NCBI RefSeq assembly: GCF_913020055.1
Contig: NZ_CAJWCF010000039.1
Coordinates: 1-40,100 of the forward strand
Direction of reading: 5' to 3'
Source: an uncultured Paraglaciecola sp.
GTDB taxonomy: Bacteria; Pseudomonadota; Gammaproteobacteria; Enterobacterales; Alteromonadaceae
Length of the DNA stretch: 40,100 nt
This document shows positions 1 through 9,528 of this stretch, piece by piece (position 1 is the stretch's first letter; each line of letters opens with the position of its first letter). Under the pieces are notes generated by a model. The model was not told the DNA's origin. It ran no database searches and saw only the letters and a program-made list of their open reading frames with translations. The position numbers and the translations under genes are program-made.

Positions 1-193
1 TATTTGGACAATGATGAAAAGTTCAATAAAAACAGTATGTTTAGTGTTCAACAACAGTTAATACAAACATAGCCATTTTGAAAAACAGCTTCCTACACAG
101 TTAGATCATTCAGTATCTCAAGGAATAACTGCTTATCTAAAAGCTTCGTCAGAAAATAGCCCAACTGCGAGTTTCAGACAACTGTCTGGACTA
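1..193 (+). pseudogene. Out-of-frame 5' part of the chemoreceptor gene
   Basis: From base 1 one frame is open to a TAG at 70-72 and reads YLDNDEKFNKNSMFSVQQQL, which resembles the helical sensor region of chemoreceptors. From base 62 a different frame, shifted by +1, is open and runs straight into the methyl-accepting protein at 194. No ATG, GTG or TTG lies in that frame between 62 and 194. I infer that the two frames belong to one gene and that a single-base insertion (or two-base loss) lies near 58-70. The signal anchor and first membrane segment must lie upstream of the window. It could be a real mutation or a sequence error. Confidence 0.5.
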
Positions 194-1756
194 ATGCAAA
201 ACATTGCAGATCACAGTAACTTAGAGTTAGATTTAGCTTTAGATACTAGCTATTTGGTGACCACTTTAGTACGGCGTTTACCCACCTTGCAGTTACAGTT
301 TGCGCAGACACTTAGTTTAGCAAGGCAAGTGACTCAAGAAGGGAGTTTTACACCTGATACCTATATTGCCTTATCTGGCGCAAATCAGAAATTGCCATTG
401 ATGATCGACCAAACCGAGCAAAGCTTGCAGGTTAGCTGGGCTGCTAACCCAGCCATCAAAAATAGATTGGAACAAGAATGGAAGTCTCTAGAAGCTAGCC
501 TGAAATCCGTACAAAAAACCATCCAAAAAGACATTCTTGACCCGGATCAAATCAATATTTCGGATCTACAAATACTATCTCGCGGTACGGCCGCAGACAA
601 AGCGATTACAGACTTTGCCAATCAAATCGCACCGGTGCTAGCGGATCTATTACAAATGAGGATTGATGAGGCCAATTTCAAAAATAACATCATTATGACC
701 ATCTCTGTTTTAGCTGTATTACTAGCAGTTTATTTATTCATTGGCATGTATTTATCGGTGATTGAAAACATCAATCGAGTGACAGTAGCTGTGCACAAAA
801 TAGCTGATGGAGATCTTACGACAAAAGTTGAAGTGATTGGCAAAGATGAAATGCGCTTGATTGCCAAAGACATGAATAACATGACAGATAATTTCCAGCA
901 ATTAGTCGAGCGTATTGGCCAGGCAATCGAGACACTTAGAACGTCAGCCCATAGTTTAAAGGCGGTGACCGAACAAACTATTTTGGGTGTCGATGAACAA
1001 AAATCTGGAACCCAAACTATTGTTAGTTCAATGGCAGAAATGACCACTGCAGCGACTATGGTTGACCAAAATTCAGATCTTGCTTCTAAAGCCGCTGTGG
1101 ACGCTGATAATCAAGCACAGCAAGGAATTGTATTAGTCGCTGCATTGCAATCTGTCATGCAAAACATGCAACAAGAGTCTAGTCGTTCACAAGAAGCATT
1201 AGAACGTTTAGTTAAAGACAGTAAAGATATTGGTCAAGTATCCAGTGCCATCAATGAAATTGCCGAGCAAACTAATTTATTAGCACTGAATGCTGCAATA
1301 GAGGCTGCCAGAGCAGGGGAACAGGGTCGAGGTTTTGCCGTAGTTGCAGACGAGGTGCGCACCTTAGCTAAGCGTACGCAAGACCAAACGAGTCAAATAC
1401 ATGAGATTATTACGAATATTCAAAAAGCTACGCAAGATACAAAAGACAGTATGGAGCAAAGTAGGCAGCAAATGAATTTGAGTGTCCAAGAAGCGGAAAC
1501 GGTAGAAAACGCTTTGCAAAGTATCTCTGCTGTTATCACGACCATAAACGATATGAGTGCTGAAATATCCCACTCCACGTCTGCACAATCTAGGGTTACG
1601 AATCAGGTAGCCAGTAAGGTGGAAGAGATTGCTTCTATTTCGGAGTCGACTTTAGTTGGGGCAAGGGACACTGGGCACTCGGCAGATAGTCTCTTGGACG
1701 TTGTGCAAACTCTGAGTCATGAGCTTGCTTATCTGCAAAAAGGGCGTCACGAATAA
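194..1756 (+). CDS. Methyl-accepting chemotaxis protein (5' end missing or frameshifted)
   Basis: Membrane chemoreceptor that would signal through CheW/CheA. From the ATG at 194, residues 1-160 are a helical periplasmic sensor region. A membrane segment lies at about 165-190, a HAMP domain at about 190-243, and then the long cytoplasmic signalling coiled coil. The highly conserved hairpin tip is at about 355-392 ([20 protein letters not shown], then [12 protein letters not shown]). The family normally has an N-terminal membrane segment before the sensor, which is absent here. Coding similarity continues upstream to base 62 without a start codon and then changes frame, so the ATG at 194 is probably an internal methionine. 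The C-terminus has no recognisable CheR-binding pentapeptide. The receptor family is certain from the signalling tip; the ligand is unknown. Confidence 0.85.
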   Translation: MQNIADHSNLELDLALDTSYLVTTLVRRLPTLQLQFAQTLSLARQVTQEGSFTPDTYIALSGANQKLPLMIDQTEQSLQVSWAANPAIKNRLEQEWKSLEASLKSVQKTIQKDILDPDQINISDLQILSRGTAADKAITDFANQIAPVLADLLQMRIDEANFKNNIIMTISVLAVLLAVYLFIGMYLSVIENINRVTVAVHKIADGDLTTKVEVIGKDEMRLIAKDMNNMTDNFQQLVERIGQAIETLRTSAHSLKAVTEQTILGVDEQKSGTQTIVSSMAEMTTAATMVDQNSDLASKAAVDADNQAQQGIVLVAALQSVMQNMQQESSRSQEALERLVKDSKDIGQVSSAINEIAEQTNLLALNAAIEAARAGEQGRGFAVVADEVRTLAKRTQDQTSQIHEIITNIQKATQDTKDSMEQSRQQMNLSVQEAETVENALQSISAVITTINDMSAEISHSTSAQSRVTNQVASKVEEIASISESTLVGARDTGHSADSLLDVVQTLSHELAYLQKGRHE

Positions 1757-1848
1757 TGCTACTTAGGGGAGTAGACATAGTGTCAACTCACCTATTTATA
1801 ACAAGTTCAGGTTATTTAAACGCCAAACATTAGTAATATCTACTCGCT

Positions 1849-2088
1849 TTATTGTTTTTCTAAATCAGCAAGGCGCGTTTCCAACGCTGCTAATTTTTCT
1901 CTTGTGCGCATTAACACTTGGGTTTGTATATCAAACTCTTCTCGGCTTACAAAATCTAAGCGGCTAATTTGTGATTGTAATACTTGCTTCACTTTAGCCT
2001 CAGCTCCCTCAGCCATAGTTTTCATACCTGGAGGTACGGCATCAGTGATTTGTCTGGCGATTTCTTCTAGCTTTTTAGGATCTAACAT
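1849..2088 (-). CDS. ubiK: UbiK, ubiquinone biosynthesis accessory factor
   Basis: Small coiled-coil protein of the BMFP/YqiC family that assists the soluble ubiquinone biosynthesis complex together with UbiJ, mainly under aerobic conditions. The sequence begins MLDPKKLEEIARQITDAVPP and contains the hallmark REEFDIQTQVL segment followed by a heptad-rich C-terminus, closely matching the enteric protein but ending shortly after the coiled coil. I start at the ATG at 2088, which aligns with the family start. An ATG nine codons upstream (2115) would add residues the family lacks and has no ribosome site. It is divergent from rep, with about 147 bases between the two starts. Confidence 0.88.
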   Translation of the reverse strand: MLDPKKLEEIARQITDAVPPGMKTMAEGAEAKVKQVLQSQISRLDFVSREEFDIQTQVLMRTREKLAALETRLADLEKQ

Positions 2089-2235
2089 AAGGATCTGGTT
2101 ACCTTTTGAATTCAAATTGATTTTAAAACAAAGTTTGGGTTTAGCTTAAAAAGCGATACGTTGCTAATCTACTTGGACTAATCCGTGTATTCTCTTACAA
2201 TCACCGCCCCATAATCATTGGCTGTTTAATTTAGC

Positions 2236-4251
2236 ATGAAACTCAACCCCGGTCAGAACGAAGCTGTAACTTTTATTTCTGGGCCATGCTTAGTTTTAGC
2301 GGGTGCAGGCAGTGGAAAAACTCGCGTTATCATTAATAAAATAGCTTATTTGGTCAGGGAATGTGAGCTTCCTGCTCGTTATATAGCCGCAGTAACTTTT
2401 ACCAATAAAGCCGCACGCGAAATGAAGGAGCGTGTGGCGCAAACGCTAGGCAAGAAGGAAGCCCGGGGTTTAAAGATTTCTACTTTCCATACTCTAGGTC
2501 TAAATATCATTAAATCTGAAGTCAAAACTTTGGGTTTGAAACCTGGTTTTTCTTTGTTTGATGATAAAGACAGTATGTCTCTACTCAAAGATTTAACTGA
2601 GGTTGAGTTTGATGGTGACAAGGAGTTGTTGTCGGCGCTGCAACGTTGTATTTCAAACTGGAAAAACGATCTTGTTTTACCAGAAGACTTAAAACATCAG
2701 AAACTGTCTCCCAGCGATCTTGAACATGCAGAATTTTATCAGCGCTACCACAATCATTTACGGGCCTATAACGCACTAGACTTTGATGACTTAATCTTAC
2801 TGCCTACAGTATTGCTAAAAAACAACGAGACTGTGAGGCAAAAGTGGCAAAACAAAATCCGTTATTTGCTGGTGGATGAATATCAAGATACCAACACTAG
2901 CCAATATGAGTTGGTAAGACTGCTGGTGGGTGAAAGGTCTAGATTTACTGTAGTAGGTGATGACGACCAATCTATTTATTCCTGGCGCGGAGCGAGGCCT
3001 CAGAATCTCGTTTTGCTACAGACTGACTTCCCAAAGTTAAGAGTGATTAAGCTTGAACAAAACTATCGTTCGTCTGAACGAATTTTGCACTGTGCCAATA
3101 TTCTCATTCAGAATAATCCCCATGTATTTGAGAAAAAATTATTTTCTGAGTTGGGTTACGGTGAGCCTTTGCAGGTGATCACTGCCAAAAATGAAGAACA
3201 TGAAGCTGATCGAGTCGTCGCTGAATTGATGGCACATAAATTTATGGGCGCTACAAATTTTAAAGACTATGCCATTTTGTATCGAGGTAACTTCCAGTCT
3301 AGAGTGTTTGAAAAAGTACTGATGAGTAACCGCATTCCATACAAAATTAGTGGTGGCATGTCATTTTTTGGACGTACTGAAGTGAAAGACATCATGGCGT
3401 ATCTTCGTTTATTGGTAAATCAAGACGATGATAATGCATTGTTGAGAGTGATTAATACGCCTACCCGCGGGATTGGCCGAGTGAGTTTAGAAAAGCTAGG
3501 TAATTTAGCTAATCACAATCGTACCTCTATGTTTGAGGCGGCTTTTGATCCAAATTTACAAGATGTTTTAAGCGGCAAGGCTTTGGTATCGGTAGAGCAA
3601 TTTGGTCGTTGGATAGTAGAGTTATCAGATAGGGCGGTCAGAGGTGATGGCATTGCAACCATTCGCGAAATGATCAAAGCCATGGGTTACGAAGAGTGGC
3701 TGTATGAGTCAAGCACTAGCCCCAAAGCAGCGGAAATGGGTATGGCCAACATCAGCACCTTGTTTGGCTGGATTAGCGATATGCTTGAAGGCAGCGAACT
3801 CGAGCCACCTATGACATTGCAAGAGGTAGTTAATCGGCTTATTTTGCGCGATATGATGGAACGTGGTGAAGATGATGAAGAATCAGACCAAGTACAGTTG
3901 ATGACGTTACATGCCTCAAAAGGCTTAGAGTTTCCTTATGTATTTATGGTGGGTATGGAAGAGGGATTATTGCCCCATCAAAGCAGTATTGATGAAGACA
4001 ACATCGACGAAGAAAGGCGTCTTGCATATGTAGGCATTACACGAGCGCAAAAAGGGTTGTTTATGACTTTAGTAAAAGAGCGCCGACAGTATGGCGAAGT
4101 GATCAATCCAGAGCCCAGCCGGTTTTTGCATGAGTTACCTAAAGATGACTTGGTGTGGGAACATAAAAAACCTAAAGTGTCTGCTGATGAACGTAAACAA
4201 AAGTCTGAAGTGGGGATTGCGAATTTACGCAATATGATGAATAAGGGGTAA
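2236..4251 (+). CDS. rep: Rep, ATP-dependent 3'-5' DNA helicase
   Basis: Superfamily 1A helicase that moves with the replisome and removes protein roadblocks such as RNA polymerase. At 671 residues it matches the usual Rep length. All helicase motifs are visible: Walker A GAGSGKT near residue 25, motif Ia [10 protein letters not shown], Walker B VDEYQDTN, motif [16 protein letters not shown], motif [10 protein letters not shown], motif [16 protein letters not shown] and motif [14 protein letters not shown]. The short C-terminus and the shape of motif V favour Rep over UvrD or PcrA. No strong ribosome site precedes the ATG. The gene is convergent with the following GGDEF/EAL gene, with only 13 bases between the stops and no terminator visible. 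Confidence 0.93.
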   Translation: MKLNPGQNEAVTFISGPCLVLAGAGSGKTRVIINKIAYLVRECELPARYIAAVTFTNKAAREMKERVAQTLGKKEARGLKISTFHTLGLNIIKSEVKTLGLKPGFSLFDDKDSMSLLKDLTEVEFDGDKELLSALQRCISNWKNDLVLPEDLKHQKLSPSDLEHAEFYQRYHNHLRAYNALDFDDLILLPTVLLKNNETVRQKWQNKIRYLLVDEYQDTNTSQYELVRLLVGERSRFTVVGDDDQSIYSWRGARPQNLVLLQTDFPKLRVIKLEQNYRSSERILHCANILIQNNPHVFEKKLFSELGYGEPLQVITAKNEEHEADRVVAELMAHKFMGATNFKDYAILYRGNFQSRVFEKVLMSNRIPYKISGGMSFFGRTEVKDIMAYLRLLVNQDDDNALLRVINTPTRGIGRVSLEKLGNLANHNRTSMFEAAFDPNLQDVLSGKALVSVEQFGRWIVELSDRAVRGDGIATIREMIKAMGYEEWLYESSTSPKAAEMGMANISTLFGWISDMLEGSELEPPMTLQEVVNRLILRDMMERGEDDEESDQVQLMTLHASKGLEFPYVFMVGMEEGLLPHQSSIDEDNIDEERRLAYVGITRAQKGLFMTLVKERRQYGEVINPEPSRFLHELPKDDLVWEHKKPKVSADERKQKSEVGIANLRNMMNKG

Positions 4252-4264
4252 CCTTGTTTTTCAT

Positions 4265-6856
4265 TTAAGATGAACGTATTTTTTCTGCTTTTTGTAGATA
4301 TTTACCTTGGCCAAACTCACAGCCAGCTTCTACTAATGCTTGATGTTGTTCTTGGGTATCTATGCCTTCGGCAATCAACCTGAATTTTAATTGCCCAGAA
4401 ATGGATAACACCGACTGAATTAACTTTAAGTTTCGTTCTGAACGAGGCAGCGTTTTGACAAAATAGTGGTCCACTTTTACGTAATCAAAGGGATAAGAAT
4501 ACAAATAGCTCAAAGAAGCCAAGCCACTACCGAAGTTATCCAACACTAAGGATATGCCAGCGCGTTTTAGGATTTTAATAGTAGGCAAGAAAAACTGAGA
4601 ACGTCGGTTTAACGCATTTTCATCGAACTCAATAACTAATTGTTTCGGATCTACGCCAACGTCTTTTATTTGTTCAATCAGTTGTTTAGCTAAAGATGTT
4701 TGGGTCAGGTGGTGAATGGATAGATTGATCGCAATGCGTTTATTGTTGTCTTTTCCATTGCGCTGCCAATCTTGCAGTATTTCGCACGCTTTAGATAACA
4801 TGAACTTATCCATTTCCACAGTAAGGCCAAACTGTTCAGCTATTTGCCAATACTGTTCCCGCTTGATTTTACCTATACTAGAATGCTCCCAACGTACGTA
4901 ACATTCCTCGTATATGGTTTCTTGAGTGGTTAAATTAATTATTGGCTGAGTAAAAATTTCAAAACTTTTAGCATTGAGGGCTTCCCTAAATTCGCTTTCA
5001 ATTTCCAACTCTTCAAGTAGCTTTTCACGCATTGTTTTGTCAAAAACCACATAGCGACCACGGCCTAATGCTTTTGCTTGATACATGGCTGCGTCGGCAT
5101 CTCGTAGCACTTCGTCAGCCTTTTGGTAGCCACTTTCAATATAGGTAATACCTATACTGGCGCCCGAATACATGTCTTTATTTTCGATATTAAAAGGCTG
5201 AGCAATGGAATTAATAATACGTGCAGATATTTCTTCGACATCAGATGGGGAGTCAAAATTATCAAATAATACAACAAACTCATCACCACCTAAGCGCGCA
5301 AGTAAATCATGGCCTCGGATACACGAGCCAATTCTAACCGCTACCTCTTTTAAAAATTGATCTCCAGCCATATGACCGAGTGAATCATTAATTTGCTTAA
5401 ATCTGTCTAAGTCGATAAATATGACCGCAAACTGACTTGCTGAATATCGCTGTTTACTAGCAAGTGCTAGTTCTAGACGAGTGTTAAATAAAGCGCGATT
5501 CGCCAAACCTGTTAGCGAGTCATGTTGCGCCTCATATTCTAGTTGTTGTTGAGCCTGTAAGCGCTCTTCAATTTGTTTCTGTAAAAATAAATTAGTGCTG
5601 TTTAGCTCTTCTGTACGTTCCTTCACTTCTTCTGCAAGTCTTTGGTTATAGGCCTGAATTGCATCGGAAGATTGTTTACGGCTTAATGCCACGGCAATGT
5701 GATGAGAAACAAAACGCAGGAATTCTAAATCTTTAAGGTTGTACTGTTTTTCCTTACCGTAACTTTGTACAGCAATGACACCACATATCTCACCATCTAT
5801 AATTAGTGGGGAGCCTATCCATGAATTCATTTGCTGACGCATACTTTTCGCAACTTCTACAGAGAGTTCATTAACCTCGCATAATTGGTCAACTCTAGTA
5901 GCGTCCATCAATTCTGCACTGCCGCGTCTAATTACATATTCAGTTAATCCCATGCCCATAGGACGGGGTTCAATTTGTGATTGTACTTCGTCTTTGTAAT
6001 AGGGAAACTGCAGCGCTTGTTTGCCATTATCTATCATCGCGACATAACAATTAGGTGCGCCAATTAAGCGTGACAAAATGTCATGAATAGCAGAATAAAA
6101 ATCATCCATATTGCCTTCAACCGACGCTGAAAGTTCAGATATTTCAAACAAAGCCTGTTGTAAGGACTCTACTTTTTGTCTTTCACTTATTTCTTCTTGT
6201 AATTCGTCATTAATTTGTCTTAATTGTTTAGTGCGCTGACGAATGGTTTTTTCTGTTAATTCTCGACTTTTTACTCTGTCAACGCAGTTCACTATATGCT
6301 GAGAAACAAAAAGTAATATTTCTAAATCAGCCTGACTATAACGAATAGACTCGTCGTAACTCTGTACGACCATAGCTCCAATAACTTGAGTGCCTCTTTT
6401 TAACGGCACACCTATCCAGTCCACGGGATGTGCACCTAAATCTTTGACTTTAATTTCGGCAGTTTGTTGGTAGTAATTTTCTTGGGTTAGAAATAGGTGG
6501 TTACCTGTTCGCAATATATACCCAGTAATACTACTTTTTAGGTCTTCAGCGGAAATTTGGGATACGACTTGTTCATCAAATTCGTCAACAAAGTAGACAA
6601 AATCAATAATTTCTTTCCCTTTTTCATAAAAGGCAACAAAGAAATTTTGCGCTGGCATAAAGCCACCAACGATGCCATGAATGGCTGGATATAGGCTGGA
6701 TAATTCATTAATTGAACTAGCTAATTCTGAAATATCAAACAGCGACTTCTGAATGGATTCAGAACGTTTGTATTTTTGCGTGATCTGCTGCAGTTGAGGA
6801 ACAAGTTCTCGCAGTTCCTCTAAAGACAGCTGATTGGCGGTATTTTTAGGTGTCAT
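4265..6856 (-). CDS. GAF-GAF-GGDEF-EAL cyclic-di-GMP signalling protein with altered EAL domain
   Basis: Cytoplasmic 863-residue c-di-GMP protein. Two related GAF-like sensor domains (about 35-195 and 235-400) are each followed by a coiled-coil linker, then GGDEF (about 440-605) and EAL (about 615-860). The cyclase half looks active: the RLGGDEF motif is intact near residue 521, and RGHD five residues before it is a correctly spaced allosteric I-site. The phosphodiesterase half looks degenerate: EAL reads ECY, the catalytic DDFG reads DNFG near residue 772, and the terminal GYYFSKP reads GKYLQKA. INLS, the following Glu, the KVD lysine and the AEG glutamate remain. I infer a cyclase with an inactive or c-di-GMP-binding EAL domain. 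No membrane segment is visible. The GAF ligand is unknown. Confidence 0.88.
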   Translation of the reverse strand: MTPKNTANQLSLEELRELVPQLQQITQKYKRSESIQKSLFDISELASSINELSSLYPAIHGIVGGFMPAQNFFVAFYEKGKEIIDFVYFVDEFDEQVVSQISAEDLKSSITGYILRTGNHLFLTQENYYQQTAEIKVKDLGAHPVDWIGVPLKRGTQVIGAMVVQSYDESIRYSQADLEILLFVSQHIVNCVDRVKSRELTEKTIRQRTKQLRQINDELQEEISERQKVESLQQALFEISELSASVEGNMDDFYSAIHDILSRLIGAPNCYVAMIDNGKQALQFPYYKDEVQSQIEPRPMGMGLTEYVIRRGSAELMDATRVDQLCEVNELSVEVAKSMRQQMNSWIGSPLIIDGEICGVIAVQSYGKEKQYNLKDLEFLRFVSHHIAVALSRKQSSDAIQAYNQRLAEEVKERTEELNSTNLFLQKQIEERLQAQQQLEYEAQHDSLTGLANRALFNTRLELALASKQRYSASQFAVIFIDLDRFKQINDSLGHMAGDQFLKEVAVRIGSCIRGHDLLARLGGDEFVVLFDNFDSPSDVEEISARIINSIAQPFNIENKDMYSGASIGITYIESGYQKADEVLRDADAAMYQAKALGRGRYVVFDKTMREKLLEELEIESEFREALNAKSFEIFTQPIINLTTQETIYEECYVRWEHSSIGKIKREQYWQIAEQFGLTVEMDKFMLSKACEILQDWQRNGKDNNKRIAINLSIHHLTQTSLAKQLIEQIKDVGVDPKQLVIEFDENALNRRSQFFLPTIKILKRAGISLVLDNFGSGLASLSYLYSYPFDYVKVDHYFVKTLPRSERNLKLIQSVLSISGQLKFRLIAEGIDTQEQHQALVEAGCEFGQGKYLQKAEKIRSS

Positions 6857-6930
6857 TAGCTAGGTTGATGGTTCTTTTTTATTATTCTAAGGGTAAAAAA
6901 TAAGTGTATCAAAAGTAAACTATTCAGATC

Positions 6931-6953
6931 AAAAAGACCACCTTAAGGCGGTC
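6931..6953 (-). terminator. Rho-independent terminator of the cytochrome c5 gene
   Basis: On the minus strand GACCGCC, a TTAA loop and GGTGGTC form a 7-bp stem (one G-U pair, bases 6936-6953), followed at once by five T (6931-6935). It lies about 38 bases after the cytochrome stop codon and before the GGDEF/EAL gene, so the two minus-strand genes are probably separate transcription units. Confidence 0.85.
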
Positions 6954-6990
6954 TAATTTTGCACTGAACGTAGAGGTTATTTGTTTAAAC

Positions 6991-7386
6991 CTAGATACCT
7001 TCTATCATATGTTCAATCGCGGCCTTGATTTCATCATCTGAACAATCACCACAAGTGCCCATCGGTGGCATACCACCTATACCATTAATGGCGTTTTTCC
7101 ATACTACATCAAAGCCTTTTTCCATACGAGGAGCCCAATCTGCGACATCTTGTAATTTAGGTGCGTTTAAAACACCCACGCTGTGACATGCAACACAAGC
7201 CTTGGCATAAACATCTGAACCAGATCTGGGGCCTGAAGAAGCGACTTCAGCTTTTGCACCCGCTATATGCACTTTACCAATAGGCTGAATGCGAGCCTTA
7301 ATGTCAGCTTCACTCATTTCTTGTGCTTGTACTGCCAAGACACTAAAAATACCCATACAAATACATAAAAAGGCTTTCAATTTCAC
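6991..7386 (-). CDS. Cytochrome c5 family monohaem protein
   Basis: Small exported electron carrier. A Sec signal peptide (KLKAFLCICMGIFSVLAVQA) is followed by a spacer and a single class I haem c domain with the CVACH haem site at residues 64-68. The sixth ligand is probably the Met of GGMPPMG. The GTCGDCSDDE segment with its extra cysteine pair is typical of cytochrome c5. I start at the GTG at 7386 because GGAG lies 6 bases before it; a TTG four codons upstream would leave that site inside the gene. It is divergent from the sugar dehydrogenase, with about 230 bases between the starts, and has its own terminator. The partner oxidase or reductase is not evident. Confidence 0.87.
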   Translation of the reverse strand: MKLKAFLCICMGIFSVLAVQAQEMSEADIKARIQPIGKVHIAGAKAEVASSGPRSGSDVYAKACVACHSVGVLNAPKLQDVADWAPRMEKGFDVVWKNAINGIGGMPPMGTCGDCSDDEIKAAIEHMIEGI

Positions 7387-7619
7387 AAAATTCTCCAAAA
7401 CAAGCTTTGTTTACCCAAAAAACTGAGAGAGATTATAACTACTAATGTTGTGTGAACAACTATTTAACTCATAAATCTAAGTGAATTTGTATTTTTTCTA
7501 TTTAAACGATGTGAATGTTTAATAGTCTAGAAGTACTCTAGTGTCGGGTGATTGATCTAATATACGTTATTCAATGGTAGTATTTACGTTAAGTGAAATT
7601 TTTAATTAAGGGATCGATA

Positions 7620-8750
7620 ATGGTCACAATCACACGCTTACTTGGCTTTATATGTTGTATTACGCTCACAGGCTCAGCCTGTGCACAACAACCTAATATT
7701 CCTCTTTCAGGCAGCAATCAATCTTACGAATTTCAACTCGTTACCAAAGGAGTCGATATCCCATGGGGGATGGCTTGGTTAAACGAGAAAGACATTTTAG
7801 TTACTGACCGCAAGGGTGAGCTTAGGATCATCAGCAATGGCAAACTATTAAGCGAAAGAATCGAGGGCTTGCCCGAGCTACGTGCAGAAGGTCAAGGCGG
7901 CCTGTTAGATGTCACAGTAGATCCCAATTATGCCCAAAATAATCTTATATATTTTTCTTATTCTGGATTAGAAGGAGAGGGTGAAGGCGCACATACTTCT
8001 GTTATGCGGGCCAAGCTACAAGGTTTTAAATTGACAGAACAAACCGTTATTTTCGACGGAGGCCCTAATTCCACTAAAGGACAGCATTACGGCAGTCGTC
8101 TAGCATTTGATAATCAAGGTTATTTGTATATATCCAGTGGTGATCGTGCAAACCGTGACGTTAACCCACAACGTTTAGATCGCGACGCAGGTAAAATTCA
8201 TAGAATAAACAGTGATGGCAGCATTCCGCAAGATAATCCATTTGTTGCGCAAAAAGAGGCAAATCCCTCCATTTATTCTTACGGCCATCGTAATCCTCAG
8301 GGCATGGCAAAACATCCGGTAACGGGCGATATTTGGACACACGAACACGGACCTAAAGGTGGTGATGAAATTAATATCATCCAATCAGGAGCAAATTATG
8401 GTTGGCCTGTTATTTGTTATGGCGTGAATTATAGCGGCACGTCTTTTACTGACTTAACTGAAAAAGAAGGCATGCAACAACCTATTTGGTACTGGGTGCC
8501 CTCAATAGCGCCTTCAGGTATGACGTTTGTTACTAGTGATGTTTATCCCGATTGGAAAGGTAAAGTGATAGTGGGTTCGTTAAAATTCGCCTATTTAGTC
8601 GCACTTGAATTAGACGGCAATAAAGTACTCAGCCAAGAAACGCTGTTTCCCGGAATAGGCCGAGTACGCAATGTGAAGCAAGGTGACGATGGGTATATCT
8701 ACGTGGCCACTGATGGCTCAGGGATATTTAAAATAGTCCCTAGTAAATAA
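7620..8750 (+). CDS. PQQ-dependent aldose sugar dehydrogenase (YliI/Asd family)
   Basis: Periplasmic six-bladed beta-propeller enzyme that oxidises aldoses with PQQ and passes electrons to the respiratory chain. The start is the ATG at 7620, with AAGGGA six bases upstream; a GTG at 7593 would put nine residues before the signal peptide and include this ribosome site. The signal peptide ends near SACA-QQ. Family signatures are visible in order: GQGGLLDVTVDP, the HYGSRLAFD segment, GDRANRDVNPQ, YGHRNPQG, THEHGPKGGDE and NYGWPVICYG. Length is normal for the family and no cytochrome domain is fused. The true substrate cannot be read from sequence. A perfect 13-bp inverted repeat begins 10 bases after the stop codon. 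Confidence 0.87.
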   Translation: MVTITRLLGFICCITLTGSACAQQPNIPLSGSNQSYEFQLVTKGVDIPWGMAWLNEKDILVTDRKGELRIISNGKLLSERIEGLPELRAEGQGGLLDVTVDPNYAQNNLIYFSYSGLEGEGEGAHTSVMRAKLQGFKLTEQTVIFDGGPNSTKGQHYGSRLAFDNQGYLYISSGDRANRDVNPQRLDRDAGKIHRINSDGSIPQDNPFVAQKEANPSIYSYGHRNPQGMAKHPVTGDIWTHEHGPKGGDEINIIQSGANYGWPVICYGVNYSGTSFTDLTEKEGMQQPIWYWVPSIAPSGMTFVTSDVYPDWKGKVIVGSLKFAYLVALELDGNKVLSQETLFPGIGRVRNVKQGDDGYIYVATDGSGIFKIVPSK

Positions 8751-8759
8751 AAACAAGCC

Positions 8760-8798
8760 TAGATAAGTAATATCGTGGCTACCGGTATTACTTATCTA
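8760..8798. repeat. Perfect 13-bp inverted repeat after the sugar dehydrogenase gene
   Basis: TAGATAAGTAATA (8760-8772) is exactly complementary in reverse to 8786-8798. Inside the loop T-G, C-G and G-C pairs extend the stem to about 16 bp around a 7-base loop. No T-run follows on the plus strand, so it is not a standard intrinsic terminator. It may stabilise the 3' end of the transcript, act as a factor-assisted terminator or be a protein site. The remainder of 8799-8907 holds nothing I recognise. Confidence 0.7.
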
Positions 8799-8907
8799 AC
8801 GCACCGTGCCTTTACAAGTAGTCTGTTATTTCTGAATATTGAAACCTATAAGAGATTTGTTTGCCCTAGCCCAAGCAAGAATTGATCATTCCTAGTTACC
8901 AGAAACC

Positions 8908-8936
8908 AAAAAGCCCCGAACATTTCTGTTCAGGGC
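8908..8936 (-). terminator. Rho-independent terminator of the tRNA-Phe transcript
   Basis: On the minus strand GCCCTGAAC, a six-base AGAAAT loop and GTTCGGGGC form a 9-bp stem with one T-G pair, followed by five T (8908-8912). It begins 12 bases after the CCA end of the tRNA. Confidence 0.88.
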
Positions 8937-8948
8937 TTCTATGAATAA

Positions 8949-9024
8949 TGGTGCCCAGACTCGGAATCGAACCAAGGACACGAGGATTTTCAATCCTCTG
9001 CTCTACCAACTGAGCTATCTGGGC
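8949..9024 (-). tRNA. tRNA-Phe (anticodon GAA)
   Basis: The minus strand reads GCCCAGATAGCTCAGTTGGT and continues as a 76-base tRNA with encoded CCA (8949-8951). The acceptor stem pairs GCCCAGA with TCTGGGC. The anticodon loop TTGAAAA, between GAGGA-type stem arms, gives GAA, and GGTTCGATTCC is the T-loop. It is almost identical to the enteric phenylalanine tRNA. It follows yggX on the same strand but has its own promoter at 9081-9109. Confidence 0.97.
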
Positions 9025-9080
9025 ATCAACTTAACAAGATTTTGTCTTTAAAGACTGCGTCCGTTTCGCTGAGGGTGCGT

Positions 9081-9109
9081 ATTAAACGGATTTAGCGCTT
9101 TTAAGTCAA
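9081..9109 (-). promoter_or_regulatory. Sigma-70 promoter of tRNA-Phe with GC-rich discriminator
   Basis: On the minus strand TTGACT (9109-9104) and TTTAAT (9086-9081) are separated by exactly 17 bases. They are followed by ACGCACCCTC, a GC-rich discriminator of the type found at stringently controlled stable-RNA promoters. Transcription would start near 9074, about 50 bases before the tRNA. The boxes are seen directly; ppGpp control is inferred. Confidence 0.75.
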
Positions 9110-9209
9110 CCCCTTTTTAGTGAAATTTTGCAGATTATGTATAGATTGCACAAAATCTCTACTAAAACGGCCAAGTTCTGGCTAACAGTTGCTTTAAAGG
9201 CAATATATT

Positions 9210-9482
9210 TTAGCTCTTAGGAGGAACATAACCTTCGATATCAGGCTCTTTGCCTTCGAACAAATATGCTTGCATCTGAGTTTCTAGAAATGTTCTAGCT
9301 GTAGGTTCCATCAAATTGAGCTTATTTTCGTTGATCAGCATAGTTTGTTTCTTTTGCCACTCGGTCCATGCTTCTTTACAAATATTGTCGAATATTTTTT
9401 TACCAAGTTCGCCAGGGTAAAGTTGAAAATCTAGGCCATCTGCTTCTTTTTGTAATCGCTGACAAAATACTGTTCTGCTCAT
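9210..9482 (-). CDS. yggX: YggX, Fe(II)-trafficking / oxidative-damage protection protein
   Basis: Small cytoplasmic protein of the YggX family, linked to iron handling and protection of iron-sulfur clusters from oxidation. It has 90 residues, the usual length. It starts [19 protein letters not shown] with the conserved cysteine at position 7 and contains [24 protein letters not shown] and the EGYVPP C-terminus, all family hallmarks. It lies 46 bases after mutY on the same strand, a pairing also found in enteric bacteria. Because MutY carries an iron-sulfur cluster, co-transcription makes sense. Confidence 0.95.
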   Translation of the reverse strand: MSRTVFCQRLQKEADGLDFQLYPGELGKKIFDNICKEAWTEWQKKQTMLINENKLNLMEPTARTFLETQMQAYLFEGKEPDIEGYVPPKS

Positions 9483-9528
9483 AATGCTCTAATTTAATGG
9501 TGAGGGCGGTACTTAAAGTACACCCTAA

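Noticed and set aside
1904-2149. Plus-strand open frame opposite ubiK
   Set aside because: It is the antisense shadow of a well-conserved gene and has no recognisable domain.
2236-4251. UvrD/PcrA rather than Rep
   Set aside because: Length, the [11 protein letters not shown] start and the C-terminal sequence fit Rep better, and the gene pairs with no uvrD-type context.
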